Positions 54,495-62,450 of a stretch of 64,000 nt of DNA are shown in pieces (within the stretch, counting starts at the first letter, position 1; every line of letters starts with the position of its first letter). The stretch is from positions 62,001-126,000 of the forward strand of contig NZ_QCZJ01000015.1 of the NCBI RefSeq assembly GCF_003075435.1, given 5' to 3'. Made by a program: the position numbers and the translations under genes. The notes under the pieces were generated by a model. That model saw only the letters and a program-made list of their open reading frames with translations. It did not search any database and was not told where the DNA came from. Origin of the DNA: Terrimonas sp. Its GTDB lineage: Bacteria; Bacteroidota; Bacteroidia; Chitinophagales; Chitinophagaceae.

Positions 54495-55070
54495 ATGTTA
54501 CGATTAGCATTTATCCTATCTGTGTTTACCTCTATTACCATACTTGGCTCATGTCAGGTCAGGAAAGATAAGAGCCAAAATGCAAGATATTTGTTGTCAA
54601 GGATTGACAGTATTAATATAGACATTGATACATACGGGGACCCATTCGATAATTACAATCAGAAACTAATAAAAGAATTTACTGAAAATGATCGCATTCC
54701 TCTTCAGAAACAAAAAATTGACTCCTTCAATATATTATATAGAAACTATATGAAGGCGATCAACCGGGGACTTCATAAGCTGTATACATTTCAAGAAATT
54801 GATACAACCATAAAGGTAGTGGCTGCAAATATGACTTTTTTGCAGCATCAAAGAAAACTTTGGAATAAAATGGGTTCTGAATACTTGAAGATGTATAGCA
54901 CAGGCTGGTATAATCTTAGTATTGAAGAGCAAAATGCTTTTGTTGAATTTATTAATGAACTAAAGGAAGATCAGTCTTTATCTCATCAATTAGGCGATAG
55001 TGTTAATCATATCAGCCGGGAACTCGGAAAAAAATATGGATTTGAATATGTGCCGGAACCCGGCAAATAA
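54495..55070 (+). CDS. putative lipoprotein of unknown function
   Basis: The 191-residue product has a signal peptide and lipobox 'ILGSC' (Cys 20) followed by a polar, mostly helical body with 'NFLQHQRKLWNKMGSEYL'-like amphipathic stretches (middle) and ending 'EYVPEPGK'. No family is recognised. The gene starts about 105 nt after a strong terminator and ends at the palindrome shared with the convergent barrel gene. Confidence 0.7.
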   Translation: MLRLAFILSVFTSITILGSCQVRKDKSQNARYLLSRIDSINIDIDTYGDPFDNYNQKLIKEFTENDRIPLQKQKIDSFNILYRNYMKAINRGLHKLYTFQEIDTTIKVVAANMTFLQHQRKLWNKMGSEYLKMYSTGWYNLSIEEQNAFVEFINELKEDQSLSHQLGDSVNHISRELGKKYGFEYVPEPGK

Positions 55071-55080
55071 GTTGCCAATG

Positions 55081-55111
55081 GGGTTTCCAACCTTTGAAAG
55101 GTTGGAAACCC
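55081..55111. terminator. 31-nt palindrome between convergent genes
   Basis: GGGTTTCCAACCTTT, one central G, AAAGGTTGGAAACCC: 15-bp arms. It starts 11 nt after one stop and ends 15 nt before the other, so it can serve as a bidirectional terminator. It may also be a member of a dispersed palindrome family. Confidence 0.7.
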
Positions 55112-55126
55112 TGCTATCGTAAAGTC

Positions 55127-55825
55127 TTAAAATCTATACCCAATCGAAAGACCGCCCTGCACTGTTTTTAAAGAGCTTGTTTCATCGCTTACACCATCGT
55201 ACGACATATCAACATCCAGCAAACCCAATTGCCCGTTGAGGTGGATATACAGGTTTTTAGAAAATTCGTAACCTATAAGAATATTAGCTCCAAAATCAAA
55301 AGGTTTGGTATAGGGTACTGTCCGGTTGTTTCCACCCCAGGAAGAGTCGGTGCTGGAAAAGTCATTTAAAAATTTCAGCTTTCCTTTAACGCTCATGCCA
55401 TTAGCCTCGGCTTTCCAGCGGCCACCAAGTCCATAAGCAATATACGGGCCTGCTCCTAAAAGCATTTTACCATTTCCAACCTTTGGTTTAAAAATAAAGT
55501 TTACCGGTAATTCAATGTAATAACTGGTGAATTTAATTTTGTCAACACCATACAGATATTGAGCGCCTCCATCCTTATCTATCGTAAATCCTTTGCTGGT
55601 AAACAGTAATGCAGGCTGTAAAGAAAATTTATCTGATAGCGCCAGATCTGCAGTTCCTCCCAGGTGAAACCCCGGGCGTAATTTCACTTTAGTATAACCA
55701 GTTTCATCCTTTAATAACATTGCAGACAAATTGCCACCGGCTTTTATACCCCACTGCACCTGTGCCGAAATTTCATGAGTAATAGCAATATAGACTAATA
55801 GTAAGGCCGCAATTTTCAGTTTCAT
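55127..55825 (-). CDS. outer-membrane beta-barrel protein (PorT-like family)
   Basis: The 232-residue protein has a signal peptide (KIAALLLVYIAITHEISAQ) and a body of alternating beta strands with aromatic ends, 'WGIKAGGNLSAMLLKDETGY', 'PGFHLGGTADLALSDKFSLQ', 'ELPVNFIFKPK', and a final strand 'GGLSIGYRF' ending in Phe, as in outer-membrane proteins. It fits the PorT/OMP_b-brl family of 8-stranded barrels. The function is unknown. A degraded copy of its 3' end lies 1.3 kb away at 56524-56661. Confidence 0.87.
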   Translation of the reverse strand: MKLKIAALLLVYIAITHEISAQVQWGIKAGGNLSAMLLKDETGYTKVKLRPGFHLGGTADLALSDKFSLQPALLFTSKGFTIDKDGGAQYLYGVDKIKFTSYYIELPVNFIFKPKVGNGKMLLGAGPYIAYGLGGRWKAEANGMSVKGKLKFLNDFSSTDSSWGGNNRTVPYTKPFDFGANILIGYEFSKNLYIHLNGQLGLLDVDMSYDGVSDETSSLKTVQGGLSIGYRF

Positions 55826-56523
55826 GTTTTCCAGTTTAAATTTTTATATTATGAGGGTTTAATAACGTGTTGCATTGTGTCATACATTCTTCTGTATGCC
55901 GGAATAATACTTCCTGATAACGTCAGGAGATAACGCATGAATGTAAAGAATAATTTTAGGGGAACTATATGAGATTAATCACACTATGATGAAATATGAA
56001 TCAGCAATCCCCTGTTTAACTCCACTTTAACGTGTAAGGTGGCGCCAACAGCCTTCATATCCCTGATTCCAGCAGCCGTCCAATTTCTCATTAGTCCTGA
56101 AAATCATGAGGTCATGGTTTGTGTTTTATGAACTATAGGGAAGGCTATTACATTTGCTGCCGTTGTTAGTTTTGTGCATAGGCTGCTGTGCTTTCCCTGC
56201 TGTTGGGACACCACCCGCACTACCTCCCGGCATACCAATTTATCTGCCGTAGGCATGACAACGGCGCTTACTAACACCAACAATTGTAAAAACGTTCTTA
56301 TGAATATTTTATAAATACCGCACGTTTATCTGATGCTGAAGTTATAATCAGGAATGCAAAAGATACAACTATTCACAATATGCCTTAAATGCAAAATCTT
56401 TATTCAGATATTTCCGACTGAATATAAAATTATTCTTCGTTGTCCTCCCTTTTCATCTATTATAATTTGCAAAATGAAAAATATGGAAATTCTGCAATCA
56501 TAAAATCACGAACTAAAAAGCAT
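55826..56523. other. non-coding region upstream of the barrel gene
   Basis: About 700 nt without a convincing gene. One minus-strand frame near 56120-56310 has a hydrophobic start but no usable start codon. The barrel-gene promoter must lie here. It is followed directly by the pseudogene fragment. Confidence 0.4.
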
Positions 56524-56661
56524 TTAAAACCTATCCCCAATCGAAAGACCGCCCTGCACTGTTTTGAGAGAGCTGGTTTCATCGCTTACACCATCGTACG
56601 ACATATCAATATCCGGCAAACCCAATTGCGCGTTGAAGTGGATATACAGGTTTTTAGAAAA
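56524..56661 (-). pseudogene. decayed duplicate of the 3' end of the outer-membrane barrel gene
   Basis: 56524-56661 matches 55127-55264, the last ~45 codons of the barrel gene including the stop, with roughly 90% identity by eye. The match stops abruptly at TTTTTAGAAAA; there is no signal sequence or N-terminal part upstream. It is a partial tandem duplication or the relic of a former second copy. Not expected to be expressed as a protein. Confidence 0.85.
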
Positions 56662-56843
56662 ACTGAAAAGGGAAGACGTTAACGGCAAATCTTATTTGAC
56701 AGATGTAGGCAGATCCCCCTTTAAAAAAACACCTCCGCCCGGTTTAAACTGCGAAAAATAAAAAGCTCCCTACGAAAAATAAATCGCTATACATAAGGAC
56801 AATGCATCAGGCTATTTTTGATTCGTAACCAAAAGCAATAAAC

Positions 56844-57377
56844 ATGAACCCTCTTTCAATTTTAAAATCCGTAATAATTTCATTGTTGCTATTCAACCTG
56901 GCTTGGGCAATTACCGCCTGTAAAAAGAACAACAGTAATAGCATTAAAAGCTACATGAGGTATAAGGTTGATGGAGAACAAAAGCAATATGATACCTGTT
57001 ATGTAACCCTTATGGGACAGTTCCCAAACTCAACCCCGCCATTTTATTATTGTGCGATCGCCTGTGGCAGGTATGGCAATAGTGGCATTATTGCCACTTT
57101 GTATAATAACAATGAAATATCGGCAACACAGTATACCGAAGCCATTTTTTCCAGAACACAGATACCAACAGCTATACTGGGAGGTTACAGGGATGCCAAC
57201 AATGCCCTTTATATTTCCTGGCAAAACGGGTGGCCCAATTATCCTGTTACGGTTGATATTACTGAAGTTACTGCCCGGTATGTGAAGGGGAAATTTTCAG
57301 GAACCATGCGCATCGTAGACGGAACCAACGAGATAGCCATTACAGGCGGAGAATTTTTGGCACTGACTAATAAATAG
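56844..57377 (+). CDS. putative lipoprotein, paralogue of the next gene
   Basis: The 177-residue product has a signal peptide with lipobox-like 'WAITACKKN' (Cys 26) and a beta-rich body ending 'VTARYVKGKFSGTMRIVDGT ... ITGGEFLALTNK'. The C-terminal blocks 'YVKG-(K/R)-FS' and 'IT-x-G-x-F' recur in the next gene. The two are probably an ancient tandem duplication of a surface lipoprotein. Not assigned to a named family. Confidence 0.72.
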   Translation: MNPLSILKSVIISLLLFNLAWAITACKKNNSNSIKSYMRYKVDGEQKQYDTCYVTLMGQFPNSTPPFYYCAIACGRYGNSGIIATLYNNNEISATQYTEAIFSRTQIPTAILGGYRDANNALYISWQNGWPNYPVTVDITEVTARYVKGKFSGTMRIVDGTNEIAITGGEFLALTNK

Positions 57378-57400
57378 TTTACAATTAAATCATCAGATAT

Positions 57401-57943
57401 ATGAAATACATATTACCACGACTCCAATTAATACTACTGGTATTGCCTGCTTTACTATTGGCCGGCAGTTGCAATAAAGAAAAAACACAACAACCGGGAG
57501 AAGGCGAATATTTTGTAAAATTTAAGGTAAACGGTCAGCAGAAAGTATTTACTGCCGGCGCTGCCGGGCCTAAAAAACAAACTGCTACGGATGGAAAATA
57601 TCTTTTTAGCGTTACCGGAAATAAAAATACTGCCGGTGGTATAAACGATCATACGATTTTGATCACCCTGCTCAATTACAACCTTATAAAAGCAGGCACT
57701 TACAGAAACAGCGGATCCTCCACAAACCTGAATGTTGGCATCATATATATTGATGAAAGCGCAACCTCCTGGTCGAGCGTTTGGGTAACACTTAACAACT
57801 GGAAGGCAGATGCTGAAGTGATCATTGACGAGTTGAATGAGGAATACGTTAAAGGAAGGTTTTCCTCATCGGTTTACCGGGGAGATCAACTGGATGCCGC
57901 TCAATCAATTACTGAGGGATCATTTTTTGTACCGGTCTATTAA
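57401..57943 (+). CDS. putative lipoprotein, paralogue of the previous gene
   Basis: The 180-residue product has a lipobox 'LLAGSCNKE' (Cys 24), an early strand 'YFVKFKVNGQQKVF' comparable to 'MRYKVDGEQKQY' in the upstream protein, and a C-terminal 'EEYVKGRFSSSVY ... ITEGSFFVPVY'. It starts 23 nt after the upstream stop, consistent with an operon. A strong hairpin follows. Function unknown; likely anchored in the outer membrane. Confidence 0.75.
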   Translation: MKYILPRLQLILLVLPALLLAGSCNKEKTQQPGEGEYFVKFKVNGQQKVFTAGAAGPKKQTATDGKYLFSVTGNKNTAGGINDHTILITLLNYNLIKAGTYRNSGSSTNLNVGIIYIDESATSWSSVWVTLNNWKADAEVIIDELNEEYVKGRFSSSVYRGDQLDAAQSITEGSFFVPVY

Positions 57944-57953
57944 AAACAATTGC

Positions 57954-57991
57954 TGCAGGATTCTCAGCTTTTCCAGGCCCGGAATCCTGCA
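57954..57991 (+). terminator. hairpin after the lipoprotein pair
   Basis: TGCAGGATTC pairs perfectly with GAATCCTGCA across an 18-nt loop, 10 nt after the stop. No U-run follows, so it may be a stability hairpin rather than a classical terminator. Confidence 0.55.
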
Positions 57992-58190
57992 TTAACATCA
58001 ATTTTCGCATACATTTCACCGTTAGTCCCGGGCTTATAGCCTGAAAAACAACGCGTTTCCGATAAACAGCTCAATCCGTCCGATTTTTGCAGCTCATAGC
58101 TGTAAACCGGCGCTTTAGTAGAATAAGCGCTTAAATGCTTCCATTAACAAACTATTCACGTTTTCTTTACAGCCTAAACATCGATAAATC

Positions 58191-58307
58191 ATGAAAAGAA
58201 TCATCATCGCGGTTTTGTTTATTTGTTTTCTCGCTTCCTGTGCCAAATCAGTAACACCCTACCAGGCTGCTCACGGCGGCTATAAAAAATGTAGAACCCT
58301 CAGATAA
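58191..58307 (+). CDS. 38-residue micro-lipoprotein
   Basis: MKRIIIAVLFICFLASCAKS continues VTPYQAAHGGYKKCRTLR. A full lipoprotein signal with lipobox 'FLASC' (Cys 17) is followed by only 21 residues with a second Cys. 'SCAKSVTP-(Y/F)-(Q/E)-AA' peptides of this size recur in Bacteroidota genomes as unnamed small lipoproteins. A strong terminator lies 69 nt downstream. It could be anchored in either membrane; no role is known. Confidence 0.75.
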   Translation: MKRIIIAVLFICFLASCAKSVTPYQAAHGGYKKCRTLR

Positions 58308-58375
58308 AATTCAGTGGGCTTTATGTTTTCCCGCCTTTAGATGTTTATAATTTCATCGTTTTGCGGTTATTGTAT

Positions 58376-58426
58376 AAGTTTAAATTTCCGGCATAAGAAG
58401 CCGGGAGTTTAAACTTTTCTTTTATC
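58376..58426 (+). terminator. intrinsic terminator after the micro-lipoprotein
   Basis: AAGTTTAAATTTCCGGC pairs with GCCGGGAGTTTAAACTT (17 bp, two G-U) across a 7-nt loop, followed by TTCTTTTATC. It ends just before the next gene start at 58435. Confidence 0.85.
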
Positions 58427-58434
58427 TTCACCGC

Positions 58435-58911
58435 ATGCAGTTATTGGTTTCTTATAAAAAACCCCAGGTGTTGCAGGCCTTACGCTATCATTTTATCAGG
58501 AAGAAGGAAATAAGGTTAATGATCATCCTGGTAAATGTATTTGCCCTGTTGGCAGCAGGTTTGCTGGCCTACAGGAAAGTAACACCCCTGGCTTTTCTTA
58601 TCAGTTCTGTATTGTGGTTTACCATTATGCTGGCATTCTGGTGGTGGCTGCCGGCTACCATATATAAAAGGTCAGCTACATTTAAGGATAGCTTTAATGT
58701 AATGATTGAAAAAGATCATTTCTTCCTGGACAATAACCGCGGAACTGTAAAAACATGGAGCTGGCGTGAGTTCAGCGAGTTTGTAGAATCCCCTCAGTTT
58801 TTTCACCTGTATTTCGATTCCAGGAGTTTTTTTCTTTTGCCTAAAGATGTTTTTAAAAATGATGATGATATTCATGCTGCCAGAGCGCTCATGAAGGAAA
58901 AAATCGGGTAA
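58435..58911 (+). CDS. YcxB-like membrane protein
   Basis: The 158-residue protein has two membrane helices (about 31-46 and 51-70; 'LMIILVNVFALLAAGLLAY' and 'PLAFLISSVLWFTIMLAF'). A cytoplasmic YcxB-like domain with 'TFKDSFNVMIEKDHFFLDNNRGTVKTWSWREFSEFVES' follows (shown by the W-SWREF block) and ends 'FFLLPKDVF'. The layout matches the YcxB family, whose role is not established. It ends 68 nt from a convergent gene with a heptamer array between. Confidence 0.8.
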   Translation: MQLLVSYKKPQVLQALRYHFIRKKEIRLMIILVNVFALLAAGLLAYRKVTPLAFLISSVLWFTIMLAFWWWLPATIYKRSATFKDSFNVMIEKDHFFLDNNRGTVKTWSWREFSEFVESPQFFHLYFDSRSFFLLPKDVFKNDDDIHAARALMKEKIG

Positions 58912-58936
58912 TACTGATTAATTGCTTTCCCCCGTC

Positions 58937-58978
58937 TTTCACCCTATGCCTTACACCTTATGCCTTTTACCTTGCTCC
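58937..58978 (+). repeat. heptamer array between convergent genes
   Basis: TTTCACC, CTATGCC, TTACACC, TTATGCC, TTTTACC, TTGCTCC in exact 7-nt phase. It fills the gap between YcxB and the arylsulfotransferase-like gene. Confidence 0.75.
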
Positions 58979-58979
58979 C

Positions 58980-60461
58980 TCATTCTTTCAAAAGATACCT
59001 GCTCCATACCGTGCCTGGTATATACTCCGCTCTGTACGGAACAAAATAGCAATTCAATTGCCACAGTATTTTTCCCTTTTGATCTGTTACCATAACCGCG
59101 CCGGTTTTGGAACTGCATTGCAACAGGTTCTCATTAGGCAAAACATAGGCACTACCCATACGCGAAGTATATTTTGATGGTGGAAGCATGGCGTGAATTT
59201 TTGGTGTTGCGGTCCATTTAACTGTATCAAGCTGAAAGGATACAGCGCCTGATAACTTTTTCCATAAAGAATTATCAAACACCATTAAATCGCCGTAAGG
59301 ATTGATATGCACGGAATGCTGAAAAGAAAAATGATAGGCTGAATCCATTGCAAAGTTGCCATTCTTTCCCAGCTTCCACATGATCTTACCGGTTTCTTTA
59401 TTTACTTTCCATATCTGGTCTTCAATAGCAACAGATACGAGGTAATTGCTGTCTTTATCAAAGTTCAGCGAATTCATGTGAAAACGGTCGTAGGCAAACG
59501 CTTTCAGAAAAGGGTCCTGCTCAGTATCCCATTCATTCCATACATCCCATTCCCATATCTTGTTTCCCTTATTGTCCATCACTAATATACCATCACCACC
59601 CAGTGTATCAATTCCGCTGCCACCGATTTTTGACATATCAAATGCTTTTTGATTACGCGTAAGCACCACAATATTGCCATTGTCAGCCATTCTTACATCA
59701 TGATGTATTATTTTATGCTTGCCGCCATCAACGGTGTCCATATTAATGCGCCAAAGTACTTTACCGGTAAGATCAATTTCTGCCACAGCAGTGCCGCCGG
59801 CAAAACCCAAAGCACCGCGCCGGATAGGTTTTTCCATCTGGCGGAGACTATCGGCTTCTTCTTTTGGCGTATCATCAATCACATCCCGCATTGGGGGACG
59901 CAACATAGCGAGTATGGTGCCACGTGGTGTAAGCGTTGCCGCACGTACACCAATATCATCTATCTGCCAATACCATCTTACCGCGCCTTTGCCATCTACC
60001 ATAGCTATATATCCCGGAAGCCTGGCATTGCACAACATCACCATTCCATTATCAAGTGCAGCAGCGTCATGAGGCTGATCTTCTCTTACCCACTGATGTA
60101 TCAGCCACGGAGATTGCTCCCTGGTGCGGAATGTCATTTCCTTTGAAGAGATATCAAAAAGCTTATCTACAATAACCTGGAAATGATAAACCGTATTAGG
60201 CTCAAGCAATAATAATCTTATATCATGCTCCTTTGCCTTTTCAGTAAGGGGCGTTCTTAATTTTTCAGATGAGCTGTCTTTCCAGTAACGTACATATACC
60301 TTTTCTTCTTTATCCAGCACAATTTTTATTGCTTCGTTCATAGCTACATTGCCCGGCGATGACAACTCAATACTTGTAATGGAAACAGAACGGTTGATAT
60401 AAAAAAGCACGATCGCTACAATTGCTATAATACCCGCTACCAGTTTTATTCTTTTTCGCAT
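58980..60461 (-). CDS. arylsulfotransferase (ASST)-like protein
   Basis: The 493-residue protein has an N-terminal membrane anchor (LVAGIIAIVAIVLFYIN, about 8-24), a small beta domain (about 28-115) and a six-bladed-propeller region with ASST-type blocks: 'GAVRWYWQIDD', 'HKIIHHDVRMADNGNIVVLT', 'NKIWEWDVWNEWD', 'HMNSLNFDKDSNYLVSVAIEDQIWKV' and 'SFQHSVHINPYGDLMVFDN', with His residues at the conserved places. Arylsulfate sulfotransferases use the periplasmic space; whether this one acts on aryl sulfates is not shown. A terminator lies just before its start. Confidence 0.85.
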   Translation of the reverse strand: MRKRIKLVAGIIAIVAIVLFYINRSVSITSIELSSPGNVAMNEAIKIVLDKEEKVYVRYWKDSSSEKLRTPLTEKAKEHDIRLLLLEPNTVYHFQVIVDKLFDISSKEMTFRTREQSPWLIHQWVREDQPHDAAALDNGMVMLCNARLPGYIAMVDGKGAVRWYWQIDDIGVRAATLTPRGTILAMLRPPMRDVIDDTPKEEADSLRQMEKPIRRGALGFAGGTAVAEIDLTGKVLWRINMDTVDGGKHKIIHHDVRMADNGNIVVLTRNQKAFDMSKIGGSGIDTLGGDGILVMDNKGNKIWEWDVWNEWDTEQDPFLKAFAYDRFHMNSLNFDKDSNYLVSVAIEDQIWKVNKETGKIMWKLGKNGNFAMDSAYHFSFQHSVHINPYGDLMVFDNSLWKKLSGAVSFQLDTVKWTATPKIHAMLPPSKYTSRMGSAYVLPNENLLQCSSKTGAVMVTDQKGKILWQLNCYFVPYRAEYIPGTVWSRYLLKE

Positions 60462-60472
60462 ATTTCCAAATT

Positions 60473-60511
60473 AAGAAAAACCACCTGCCGGTTATAACAG
60501 TCAGGTGGTTT
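60473..60511 (-). terminator. minus-strand terminator upstream of the ASST-like gene
   Basis: AAACCACCTG and CAGGTGGTTT form a 10-bp stem; read on the minus strand it is followed by TTTTTCTT. It lies 17 nt before the ASST-like start and probably ends the SusCD transcript coming from 64000. Confidence 0.8.
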
Positions 60512-60620
60512 AAAATTATAATGATCTTATATTATCTCAAACATGAACTGAGGTAATTAGTGAATTTCACTATCAATATTGACCTTAAGAATACGTAGCT
60601 TCTTTAAGGTTAGGTGTTGA

Positions 60621-60773
60621 TTGCCTCAAGCCGGCGGGCTTCGTATCCGAAACGCCACTGATTTTTGCTTTGAGGAGACCTGTCAGCTTTATATCATTGT
60701 TCATCAATCACTTTAATCAGCGATAGTACAAATCTCACGCAAAAAAAGGTGGCTTTTTCGGATACTGGTAACA
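60621..60773. repeat. dispersed covarying inverted-repeat element, copy B
   Basis: Starts TTGCCTC and ends ACTGGTAACA like copy A. Hairpin 1 is AAGCC (60628-60632), GGCG, GGCTT. The long stem pairs GTATCCGAAA (60643-60652) with TTTCGGATAC (60756-60765) and GCCAC (60654-60658) with GTGGC (60749-60753); TTTTTGC and GCAAAAA extend it. The interior differs from copy A. It lies in the 415-nt gap between the SusD stop and the ASST-like gene; the rest of that gap holds only the terminator above. Confidence 0.8.
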
Positions 60774-60876
60774 GTTCGACAAATCTTTGCATTCCTGGCT
60801 ATCAAAAGTTTTATATTATACCCCTTAAGCATAGAATTAACGATATTGATTCACTATTGCCCCATTGGTCCATTAC

Positions 60877-62415
60877 CTACGGTACCCTGTTCAGATTCTC
60901 TGCTGCCATATTACTATTCAACTGTGCATCAATTAACGGGTAAGGCAGATACTTCATATTTGCAGTTACAACAGGTGACATTCCACGTGCGGTAAGATAA
61001 TCATTGCAAATGGTTTCATATTTACCAAAACGGATAAGGTCTGGTCTTCTCTTATATTCAAATACCAGCTCAAAACCACGTTCATCTAAAATTTTCTGTG
61101 CCATTTCTTCTTTAGATGCAGGAGCAGGGAATGCGCCACCTGAACCATATTCAGGAGCGCCGGCACGTGCTCTTATCATATTGATATAAGGCAATGCTGC
61201 TGTTGGCCCGTTCAATTCATTTTCTATTTCCGCTTTATACAGTATCACATCTTCAATACGGAAGATAGCGATGGTGCGCCCGTCATAATAAGAATTGGAA
61301 ACCATTTCGTATGAATATTTTTTGGTAGCCACATTCTTCATGAGCTTAACGGTATCAGCAGGAGGCGTGGTTTGCCCGGGTTCAGGGATCATATAATAAA
61401 ACCCATGGGTTGTATTACCATCACGTGGTGAAGCACCTTCATAGTTATAATAAAAGAATTGCTTGCGTGGGTCCTGGTCGTTGTATTTGCGCCAGAACTC
61501 AAGTGATACCGCATAGTATTGCCACCTGTCTGTTACCTCTGGATGATCTGAAGGTCCGAAGTGGTTAGTGATCTCTCCGCCGTTCATACCAGCTTCATGC
61601 AGAATACAAAAGATAAATCCTTTATCAAACTTGTTACTTTCAGACCATACCTTTTTAAAATCTGAATTGAGCTGATAAACGCCTGCATCTTTCAACGTCA
61701 GCACCATGTCAACATAGGTTTTGGCGTCCTGGTAGTTGTGCGCCCTCATATATACATTGGCTAACAGCGTAGCACATGCGCCTTTTGTAGCCCTTGATAA
61801 GCCCTCACTTTCATCCCACTGCTCAGGCAGGTTATCAATACCATATTTACAATCGTCAATGATCTGCTGATCAATTTCAGCTACTGTAGCTAAAGGAGCA
61901 TTTTCTGTTTGATCGGGTGGTGTCACAGTAGTATACAGCGGAGCTGGTCCCCAGGCATCAGTAATATCCCTGTATGCAAGTGCTCTTAAAAAGCGAGCTT
62001 GCGCCATTATTCTTTTTTTCTTTGTTTCATCCATTTCAACAGCATCCATTTTAGAGAGTAATAAATTGGAATTGCTGATGATATTATACATATACTGCCA
62101 GTTGTACCTGATATACCTGTTATTGGCATCATATGTAAAGTTGCTCATTTTAGTGGGGTCGCCGGCAGCGGTAGAAAAACCCATATCGGTAGAATAATCA
62201 GTAGTCATTACCAGGTAACCGGCATAATACATCCACGCGTCACCGGGGTAAGGGTTAAGATCAGCATAAATACCAACGAGTGCGGCATTGATATCGCTTT
62301 CCGTAGAGTACGCATTAGCGGTAGTAAGATCGCTGTATAGCTTGGGTTCCAGCTTCGTACAGCTTGTTACCAAAACCAGCATGCTTAAACTTATAATAGA
62401 AAAATATTTTTTCAT
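60877..62415 (-). CDS. SusD/RagB family outer-membrane lipoprotein
   Basis: From ATG 62415 (MKKYFSIISLSMLVLVTSC) the 512-residue lipoprotein has lipobox 'LVTSC' (Cys 19) and the SusD helical fold: 'TTANAYSTESDINAALVGIYA', 'QARFLRALAYRDITDAWGPAPL', 'GACATLLANVYMRAHNYQDA', 'IFRIEDVILYKAEIENELNGP' and a C-terminal 'LPYPLIDAQLNSNMAAENLN'. It belongs to the main SusD_RagB type, unlike the SusD-like_2 protein at 34961. It follows its SusC partner by 35 nt. The substrate is unknown. Confidence 0.93.
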   Translation of the reverse strand: MKKYFSIISLSMLVLVTSCTKLEPKLYSDLTTANAYSTESDINAALVGIYADLNPYPGDAWMYYAGYLVMTTDYSTDMGFSTAAGDPTKMSNFTYDANNRYIRYNWQYMYNIISNSNLLLSKMDAVEMDETKKKRIMAQARFLRALAYRDITDAWGPAPLYTTVTPPDQTENAPLATVAEIDQQIIDDCKYGIDNLPEQWDESEGLSRATKGACATLLANVYMRAHNYQDAKTYVDMVLTLKDAGVYQLNSDFKKVWSESNKFDKGFIFCILHEAGMNGGEITNHFGPSDHPEVTDRWQYYAVSLEFWRKYNDQDPRKQFFYYNYEGASPRDGNTTHGFYYMIPEPGQTTPPADTVKLMKNVATKKYSYEMVSNSYYDGRTIAIFRIEDVILYKAEIENELNGPTAALPYINMIRARAGAPEYGSGGAFPAPASKEEMAQKILDERGFELVFEYKRRPDLIRFGKYETICNDYLTARGMSPVVTANMKYLPYPLIDAQLNSNMAAENLNRVP

Positions 62416-62450
62416 CGAATACATTTTTAATGTAAGAGAAATTGTACAGG

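Noticed and set aside
56120-56310. Minus-strand frame with a signal-peptide-like hydrophobic start in the gap upstream of the barrel gene
   Set aside because: No usable start codon and an in-frame stop just upstream; no similarity to any family recognised.
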